Source: Microcebus murinus (Eukaryota > Chordata > Mammalia > Primates > Cheirogaleidae). From it: a stretch of DNA of 64,000 bases. Position numbers and translations under genes: made by a program. Shown piece after piece: positions 56,020 through 64,000 of this stretch. A model generated the notes under the pieces. The model worked only from the letters and a program-made list of their open reading frames with translations. It was not told the DNA's origin and made no database searches. Where the stretch lies: contig NC_134119.1 of assembly GCF_040939455.1 (NCBI RefSeq), forward strand, positions 69,302,890 to 69,366,889. The letters run 5' to 3'. Each line of letters begins with the position of its first letter. Within the stretch, counting starts at the first letter, position 1.

Positions 56020-56365
56020 ATTAGTTTCCTATTGCTGCTGTAACAAATGGCCCCAGCCTCAGTGACTTCCAATAACACAATGTATTATCTTTGAATTCTA
56101 GAGGCCGGGAGTCTAAAACGAATCTCATGGGGCTCAAATCAACGTGTTGGCAGTTAGTTCCTTCTGGAGGTTCCAGGGAGGACCCATGTCCTTGTCTTTC
56201 CAAGCTTCTAGGGCCTCTTACATTTCTTGGCTGTGGCCCTGCCTTCATCTCCAAGTTGCCTCACTCCAAACTTTGTCTCTGTCATTATTTCTAATTCTCT
56301 GTCTCTGACTGTCCTGCCTCCCTCTTTCACTTACAAGGACCGTAGTGGATACACCCAGCTCTAAC
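56020..56365 (-). mobile_element. MLT1-like LTR remnant
   Basis: TAGTTTCCTATTGCTGCTGT AACAAATGGCC, CAACGTGTTGGCAG, CTTCTGGAGG, CACTTACAAGGACC: the same reverse-complement pattern as 40080-40450. Confidence 0.55.
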
Positions 56366-56379
56366 TGAAGTCCCTGGGT

Positions 56380-56780
56380 TCTTTCAACCACCAGGGTGGA
56401 AATCAAGAGAGATCACCAGGCATAGCAGCAAGAAAAAAGTTTATTTAGCTTGTGCACCAGGAAGCAAGCACTGAAAAAGGAAAATTTCAGGCTGCTCCCT
56501 GAATGAGGGTAGTGAGGGGATTGGTTTTATCAGACTTTTCTATAGGGAAGGGTTATGTCAAATCACATAGAGGAGGGTGTTTCTAGTGCCTGCACGGTAG
56601 CTTCACATACTTCTTCATGCACTGTGGGCAGCGGTGGCACTTCAAATCTTACCCATGAATGCGATTTTCACTATTAAAATGCAGAAAATTTACTATAAGT
56701 TGGAGCTTAAGCCCGACTGCTCCCCTGCCTGTGGTGGGTCTGGGGAAGTCCCCAGCACTCTAAAGCAGGAACTTGTGGTT
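56380..56780 (-). mobile_element. Possible LTR-like element
   Basis: Contains antisense GTTTATTTAGCTTGTGCACCAG and a compact non-coding body similar in style to 41728-42165. No terminal repeats or boundaries could be fixed. Confidence 0.3.
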
Positions 56781-58829
56781 AACAGGTGTCTGGTCTCTTG
56801 CTTCTAATTGCCTAGAAATTATGCAAAGCCTCAGCTTGAGCAAGGGGCGTCTGGACCACATCAAAGAGGAAAACATCCAGTCTGCATGCCTCACAGCTCA
56901 CGTTCTCCCTAACAGCCTCTGTTGTTTAGGACTGTGTTTAGTTGAAAGTGATAAACAGGAATATGCAAAGTGTCTTTAAAAACAGATATGTATTTCTCTC
57001 TTATGTAGAGTCTTGTGGTGTAAAGTCCTAGGAGAGTTGGGCAGCTTCACAGTTGTGAGGGGCCCAGGCTCCCTCAGTGTTGTTGCTCTGCCATCCTTGT
57101 GGCTCCTCCTCCTGACCCAAGATGGCTGCACCAACATGTCCACCCAGCAGACAGCAGGAAGGAACAGGAGGGGTAGGAAAGATTCTCTTGAATGCAGGAC
57201 ACTTCCTGAGAATAGCTTACAACAGTGATGTTTATGGCTTATTGGCCAAAACATATTCAAGGGGCCTCACTTAACTGCAAGGGAAACTTGAAAATTTAGA
57301 ATGTAAACTCTCTTTTAGCTGGGCTCCTGTGTGTTTAGGGTCCTTATAACTAAGGAAAGGGGGGATGGATATTGAGGAAAACCAGCAACCTCTGCCACAG
57401 AGAGCATCTGATTAGATGTATTTGGTGACACGAACATGGAGCATTCCTTTTAGATGGAGTTTTATGCCAAGTCATTGCAGAAAAATGTCTCTCATTCCAA
57501 TCCCAACTGTGCATGATGCCTGTTCTGAACAATCAGGACCAAGGTGGCAGAAGTGGGTTTATTCTGAGCTTAGGGAATAAACCCAGTTGTTTACTGCAAA
57601 GAGACTTATGAGGACCCTGCTTTCAGGAGGTAGTGCAGGCTTGAGGTATACCTTGAGCTTCAAAGACTCACTTTCATTCCCTGAAGTCCCCAGAGCTGGA
57701 CATGATCCACCCTGTCTAGGATCCCCCATAACTTGAAGCATCTTGTTCAAAACTCTGTCTGTTCATTCTGGAGTGGCCTCATCGAATGCTCCCCTAGGAG
57801 CAGGTGTCAGACTGGGGAGAAGCTCCAGGGAGTCCTCATCCTCTTCTCGGAGCCCAGCTTCGTACCTTCTTATCTAGACAGCAAAATGTCACAGTGGTTC
57901 CCAGGGCATAGGTCTACTTGTCACAGCCAGAGTGGACACTAATAAACAGCCACTCTTCCTTGTTCATCAGGCCTAGATACTGCAAGGAATTTTAACCTGG
58001 GGTCTTTTAGGAACTGTACACAAGGTGTGGTTCTGACAGCCCCCAGCCCCAGCCCTTGTGACCCTGTCTGGGCGAGCCCCATCTCCTCAGACGCCTCACA
58101 CCACCAGGCAGCGTCATGGAGTCGTGTGATGCAGCAACCCTGAGGCTGGTGTGAGAACTCCTGGGGGTGGAAGTGAGAACTGGATGGAGAAAGTGTGAGG
58201 CAGGATCCCCGATCAGCTTCCAGAGAAGCATCAGTAGTAATAGCATTAACAATAATAACTATGTCCTGTGTTCATCACTCCTATTTAGTGAGATTGTGAA
58301 TTTTGGGAGACATCAGTCTCTGAGTGACAGGGCTGAAGCAGGGTCAGGAAGCATCTAGGGGTCAGTGAAGAGGGACTGAGGCAGGAGATCTGTGCAGGGA
58401 TCCTGTAACTCTCTGGATGAGCAGCAGGGGGCACTGTGATCAGGGCAGGGGATGTGGAATGGGCTGCACAGACATGGGGGCTTCATGGGGCAGTGGGACC
58501 ACAGACTCCACCTCAGAAGGAAAATTACCTGAACTCTGTGAGCCTCAGCATCCTCACCTGCAAAGTGGACATCACTGTTTTGACCTTCATAAACCTGAGA
58601 ACTGGCACCAGAGAGAATAAAATGAACAACCACAGCAGCAACAACAAAACAACAGCAAAACGCAAGCAGAGAGAAAGGCTCTTCTATCATGGGAACCCTG
58701 GAGTCCATCTGTGTGTAAACCCAAGCCCATCCCCCAGATCTCCCAGACAACAGAAGTCAAAGGATTTTTTTAATGCAAAGCCAAAATATCATGCTGTCAT
58801 TCTGGGTGGGAAACGACTGTGATGTTTCA

Positions 58830-59280
58830 TGTGAACATCAATTTTCTGGTGTTGGTTCCTGGCAGTGCCCGATTTACATGTTGTGGGGAGGCCATGAGAG
58901 CAGCCAGAAAGTCATATGGAAATGGAGATCATGGAACCAGCAGATGGCCAAGGGCCGTAAGTCTTAGAAAACCTGTCCAGGTAAGTGATGATGACATTTC
59001 CACAGGCAAACCTGTCTCCAGAGAGAGCAGGTTTCCATCTGTTCAACGTTGTTAATCCTCCTAACAAATTCAAGTGGGCTTTTAGCCACAGTCAGAAAGA
59101 GTTTTCTGTGTACGTATTCATGGGCTCTTTCTTATTCATCACATGCCATTGCTCCATGCACTTCATATTCTCAATAATTACTAAGAAGAATTCCTTTTAT
59201 TTGTGAAGTTTTGATTAACGCACATTCTAGTACTGGAAATCCCTGTGTCTAGGCACAGTTCTCTGGCCACCTTACATTTA
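58830..59280. repeat. Block homologous to 16560-17000
   Basis: Shared GTAAGTCTTAGAAAAC, AAGTGATGATGACATTTCCA, GCTCTTTCTTATT and more, in order with 16675-16860. No gene is recognised in it. Confidence 0.8.
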
Positions 59281-59299
59281 GAGAGTGAACCTTTCTTAG

Positions 59300-60330
59300 A
59301 ATGATCAGAATAACCTGAAAATACGCAAGACAAAAAGAGGTGTTTAGTTTACTTTATACACTCCACAAAATTGAATCAAGTTTGTACTTTTGCTAGTTGC
59401 AATTAAGACTTTTGTTTTAAAATGTGGCACTAACTGTCCTTCCTCCCACAAAAATTTATTTCAGAAAAACCCCTGACTCATTTTTATACCCATTCAACTG
59501 CTTTTCTGAAATTCATCTTTTAACAGAATTGAAATTAGCTTCTTTGGATGTTTTGCTTATATGTAAAAGGAAACAACGGCCTGTCTGTATTTGTTAAAGG
59601 GTCCAGAATCACCAAATCCTTCCTCACCCCTCGTGCTTACTCACCGGGCTTTGTGTGTGTGTGATTCATGCGTGGTGCTGCATGTGTACACGTGCTTTGC
59701 ATTTTAAATACAGAGCTAATTTTCATTAAACGTAAATTTCCAATAATTGCTGAGGATGTCGTGTGGATTCCAGACCTGCCATCCCTCGAGAGCCCCAGGG
59801 AACATCTCCACAATGCTGATGCCTGAAAAATTCCCTTGGCTGTCAGCAGACACTTGATCAGCTTACAGTTATCTGTAATCTTAATTCATGCTCATATTGC
59901 ATAGAACTTATCAGTTGGAAAGTTAAATAAAATCTGAATTGATTTATTTTTTAACTTGTTCTAAAAATTAAAACCCATACAAGAACTCTAAAGACTTAAG
60001 TGTAAAATATTTTCAGAATAGAATGTTAATCATTTTCTCATTTTTTCATTAAACAGTATTTTTAAATACATATAAGTGATAACCACTATAAGTAATCAAA
60101 TTTAGTGTGGAAGGGGCATTTGTATGTGATGAAAATTTAAGATCTACCTCTCTTTAACACAAGTCATAGAATGACTATTCATTCTTCTTACTAATGATTA
60201 ACTTTCCTCAGTAGTCATTCTTCTTACCAATGATTGACTTTAAGATTGATCCAGGGCTCATGCTGAAAAGGCTTTAGCATAAACGTCACAAAGCTGGCCT
60301 CTCACAGACCCGGCCAATATTCCTAATCAG
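59300..60330. other. AT-rich intergenic, nothing recognised
   Basis: No gene, Ig exon or identifiable repeat could be supported. Confidence 0.55.
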
Positions 60331-60339
60331 TTTCAGTCC

Positions 60340-61120
60340 TGTTGTTGTTTGCTACTGAGCCCTGATGCAAAGTTGAGTGATTATTTTGAACAAGCAGCTG
60401 AATTCCTCCCCCAAATTCATAACTGTAGTCCAATCATGAGAAAAGTAGCGGTAAATTCTGATAGAGGGGTAACCTGCGAAACCATGAAGGTCCTCAAAGA
60501 CAAGAAAAGCTTGAGGAGCTATCACGTCCAAGAGGAGCCCAAGGGAAGAAAACCACTAAACTTAATGAGAGATCGCAGATGGGATCCTGGAACAGAAAAA
60601 GGATATTAGGTAAAAATAAAGAAACCTGGATAAACCGTCCGCTTCACCTAACAATAATGTATCAATGTTGTTATATTCATTGAAACAAATATACCACACT
60701 AATGTAAGCTATTAACCATAGAGATAATTGGATGTGGGACATATGGAAATCTCTGTATTAACTTCTCAATCTTTCTGTATATCTAAAACGTCTGTTTTAT
60801 ATGAATGCATATATATAGAAGTGTGATAGTTTAACCCTTAATGCAGAACTCTTTATCTGCTGTATTTGGAAACAGCTTTATTGAGATATAATTTAGCTCC
60901 CCTTTTAAAGTGTGAAATTCAGTGGTCTCAGTGTGCTCACAAAGTTGTGTGTTCATCATTATGATCAGTATTAGAATACTCTTGACACTACAAAATGAAC
61001 CCAGCACTTTTAGCCGCCACTCCCCAAAGCCAATGTCCCCTTCATCCCCTGGGACCATTAATTTACTTTCTTTCTCTTCCCAACTTGTATATATAATTAG
61101 ACTTTATATGAACATGCTTA
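60340..61120. mobile_element. Old L1 3'-end fragments
   Basis: 60560-60800 (GATGGGATCCTGGAACAG, AATAATGTATCAATG, CCACACTAATGTAAG) and 60875-61110 (TTTATTGAGATATAATTTAG, TTTTAAAGTGTGAAATTCAG) match common L1M 3' text. The 86-codon open frame at 60349 runs into this repeat and is not taken as a gene. Confidence 0.5.
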
Positions 61121-61364
61121 TGAGATAGACTATATATGTGCCCATAAAAGAGATTTTATATATATACATATTCCTATACGTTAGGCAGCTCTATACAGAC
61201 ACAAGTGAGATAAGGGGTTTATACATTCAAGGGCTTTCTGGTAAGTTTCCAGCCATTGTTAATACAATTTTTCATGTTATATGGCTGGATACTTTCCATA
61301 TAGCACTACTATATCATATGCACACCTATATCATAAATGTACACATCCCACATGTATGTGTGTG

Positions 61365-61408
<44 letters not shown>

Positions 61409-61460
61409 CTATATGTGTGTGGGTGTATATATATATATGTGTGTGTGTGTCTGTGTGTAT
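61365..61460. repeat. (TA)n/(TG)n microsatellite
   Basis: A long alternating TA run followed by TGTG-rich sequence. It produces spurious Tyr/Ile-rich frames on both strands. Confidence 0.95.
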
Positions 61461-62039
61461 ATATCAACCAAGGCAGCTCAGTGGTAGAAGAAATAGAAAC
61501 TACTTTTTCTCTTCTTTGTGTCATAAGGCTTACAACAAGGCACTCATGAAATTTCTGTTTACATTTATGACGCAATTGATCTCAATATTATGCCAGTATT
61601 ACATTCTTCACTTGATAATGGGGATCTTTTATAGATGGGCTGTAGCTGAATATACTTTTTAAAAATGAACTTCACTTTTGTGGCAGAGAATTTTTGGCAG
61701 CTCACCTTTTGATATGTCAGCCTCAGAGCCAATGTCACTCAAATATCCTGAAAATTACAGACAGAAACAGATGTGACATGATCTAGGTGACCCCAAACTG
61801 ATAATCGTGGGCATATTTTATTTGGGTGGACCTTTAGATGCTCACCCTAAATATTGCTACAATAAAATCTAATAAACTAATATATTTGCCAAAAATGTTA
61901 TCTGAAGAAATTATTATAGCTATGCACCTGCTTTTGGGAAAAGTATCCCACAAATCATATATACAATAAGGGACTTGTATCTTGAATAAATAAAGAACTT
62001 GCACAACTCAACCATAAAAAGGCCAAAAACTGAATTAAA

Positions 62040-62870
62040 AATGAGCAAAAGATCTGAATATACATTTCTCAGAAGAAGAGATAGAAATGGCCAAAAAGCA
62101 CATGAGAAGATAATGAACCTCATTGGTCATCAGGGAAATTCGAATTGAAACCACAATAAGACACCACTTCACACCCAGCAGGAGGGCTGTAATCAAAAAG
62201 ACCAGTGTTGGTGACGATATGGAGACATCAGGAGCCTCATACACTTCCGCTGGGCATGTAAAATGGGGCAGCCACTTTGGAAAACACCTGGAAGTTCCTT
62301 CAAAGGTTAAACATAGAGTTACCATGTGACCTAGAGATTCCACTCTTCCACTCCCAAGAAAAATAAAAACATGTCCTGGCAAAAACTTGCACATGAATGT
62401 TTTTAGCAGCACTATTCACGGTAGCCGAAAATTGGAAACAACTCAGATGTCCATCAACTGACCAATGGATAAACACTGTGCTTTATGCAATACACAGGAA
62501 TATCGTCCGGCCATAAAGAGGAAGGAAGCACTGGTATTAACACTGAAACATGGATGAACGTAACAAGCATTATGCTACACGAAAGAAACCAGACGCACAA
62601 ACGATTGCATGATTCCACTTATATAAAACATGCAGAATAGGCAAATCTACAGAGCTAGACAGTATGGCTGCCTTGGGCTCAGATGGAATGGAGAAAATTA
62701 GGGTGTGACTACTCTTAAGTACAGGGTTTCTTTTGGGGGTAATGAAAATGTTTTAAAATTGATTATGTTGATGTTGGTACAACTCCGTGAATATACTTAA
62801 AAAAGCAAAGAACTGTACACTTTGAATGGGTCAACTGTGTGTTTTGTGAGTTACATTTACTAAGGCTATT
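62040..62870 (+). mobile_element. Sense L1 3' segment
   Basis: AGCACTATTCACGGTAGCCG, GATGTCCATCAACTGACCAA and GGATAAACACTGTGCTTTATGC are old L1 ORF2 3'-end text, heavily diverged. Confidence 0.75.
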
Positions 62871-62879
62871 GGGGAAAAG

Positions 62880-63660
62880 AGATAACCATTAATATAGAGC
62901 AGTAGGGAGTTTGTTTAGGTTTGACATAGACATAAGAAACACTTTTAGAAGTATGGACGAGATGGTTCAATTTCTAATCTTCATACTTCTGAGCTGCGAA
63001 GGGCCCCCACGACAAAAGACAGACTAATAAGAGAAAAACAAACAGGAGGTTGACAACAACTGTAGCCTGTGTGCACGAGGAACACAGGCAGGTAAGAAGA
63101 GTGAGTCTCAGGAGCTGGCTGTGAATTCAGGCTTCAACACCGTCTTCCAGGCAAACCGAGAAGCGTGTGCGGAAGGCAGGTTTGGGGACACAGTCAGGAA
63201 ACACGCTGGCAGTGAGAGCAAGGTTGTTGTGCAGAGTGGGTTGGGCCTCCCTCCCTGAGGAGGGTCTGTGCCCAGTGACAGTCGTCCTGGAGACGGGCCA
63301 GGAGACGCCCCTCTGCAAACTGGTGCAGGGGGACACAGCGTACAGATGGAGACTCCTTGGCAATTTTCTCTTGCAGAAAGGAAACTTCTACTCTTGTTTT
63401 CTGAGCTCCTGTGTCTGCAGGTTTTCAAAATAATCACCTGAAACTAATCCTGATGCCAAACAGGCACATTTTAAGGTGTATTCTGGTCTCCTATAGCTAT
63501 ATTTGGGGATGGCATATTTTGTGTCTACAACCTCATAAGGCTCAAAAGACCTACGTTAGGTAAAGCATATAGAGCAGTAATTGATTAATACTAAACGCTC
63601 AGTAAGAGCTTTGCGTTGCTCATTTCCAGGTCATCAAACACGTCTCACATGACCATTTAC
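62880..63660. other. Intergenic, nothing recognised
   Basis: No splice-bounded homology to Siglec or CEACAM exons on either strand. Confidence 0.5.
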
Positions 63661-63708
63661 CTGACCCAGGGGCTGGGGTCAGAAAGGACAAGCGCTTTAG
63701 GCTCACGA

Positions 63709-63722
63709 CTGCCATCTGGTGG
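63709..63722 (-). promoter_or_regulatory. CTCF consensus motif
   Basis: CTGCCATCTGGTGG, the same 14-mer and orientation as at 19460. Confidence 0.6.
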
Positions 63723-63796
63723 CCACACGGGTGAGCCTCTGCTGAAACCGCTCAGGAAGCAAGAGCACTGGGGAGGCCACATGGGGATGGCTGTTG

Positions 63797-63904
63797 TGTG
63801 TGAATTGGGAAAAGAGTTTGGAAAGTTCTCCACCCGTTTATTCAAGCTTGTGTGAATTGGGAAAAGAGTTTGGAAAGTTCTCCACCCGTTTATTCAAGCT
63901 TGTG
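63797..63904. repeat. Exact 52-bp tandem duplication
   Basis: Two adjoining identical 52-base units (63797-63848 and 63849-63900) plus 4 bases of a third, containing GGGAAAAGAGTTTGG and CCACCCGTTTATTC. No mismatch, so it is very young or an assembly or sequencing artefact. Confidence 0.9.
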
Positions 63905-64000
63905 TTCACGTGACCCTCTATTGAGCCTGCGCTGTGTCCCCAGCCCTGCCCTCGTGTCAGGGCAGGAAGGACAGAGACACGGCCTGCAGAGGTCCCTGTG

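Noticed and set aside
58420..58440. GCAGCAGGGGGCAC as a CTCF site
   Set aside because: One core mismatch and no other support; weaker than the three listed motifs.
60349..60609. 86-codon open frame
   Set aside because: Its 3' half is common L1 3'-end repeat text; no independent gene support.
61138..61662. 174-codon frame rich in Tyr/Ile
   Set aside because: Produced by a (TA)n/(TG)n microsatellite.

Overview
This window is mammalian nuclear DNA, most likely from a strepsirrhine primate (lemur, galago or loris group). Two things indicate this. The genes have a Siglec/CEACAM exon-intron layout, and the Alu elements carry the lemur/galago-type body (for example 'AGTTGGCCAATTAATTTCTG' and 'GAGTGCTAGGATTACAGGCG'). 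The species cannot be named from the sequence alone.

The window is a slice of the CD33-related Siglec cluster (human 19q13.4 equivalent). It holds two full-length tandem Siglec genes on the + strand, Siglec A at 3850-11912 and Siglec B at 30901-41272. Each has seven coding exons: signal peptide plus V-set, C2-set, a 16-residue linker, C2-set, transmembrane, juxtamembrane and ITIM tail. CEACAM18 lies downstream on the opposite strand (47423-53161). In human, CEACAM18 also sits opposite to its Siglec neighbours next to SIGLEC12, so Siglec B occupies the SIGLEC12 position. An isolated CD33-type tail exon lies at 18058-18228, and a decayed Siglec fragment lies at about 24300-24710.

The layout is a tandem segmental duplication. 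Bases ~60-15150 (Siglec A and flanks) correspond to ~27060-45550 (Siglec B and flanks). Shared old repeats sit in the same places (MLT1-type LTRs, a hAT-type element, antisense L1 3' pieces). Copy-specific changes are two Alus and a ~1.2 kb L1 in copy A, and a ~1.7 kb L1, a 222-bp hAT element and a ~440-bp LTR-like piece in copy B. Homology resumes beyond CEACAM18 (15270-15385 with 55640-55760; 16560-17000 with 58830-59280), so copy A looks like copy B with the CEACAM18 segment missing.

Siglec B looks intact (predicted 465 aa; sialic-acid-binding Arg and ITIM present) but needs a shifted splice donor in exon 4. Siglec A keeps the ligand-binding Arg, but a 1-base deletion in its last exon takes the ITIM out of frame, and the poly(A) hexamer seen in B is mutated. 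The phase-compatible CD33-type tail exon 6 kb downstream could in principle replace the lost tail. Between the two units (19.4-21.7 kb) lies a GC-rich block with five regularly spaced CCAAT boxes, an E-box, a GC box and two consensus CTCF motifs. It resembles a stand-alone promoter or an LTR. The rest is intronic and intergenic DNA made mostly of old repeats.
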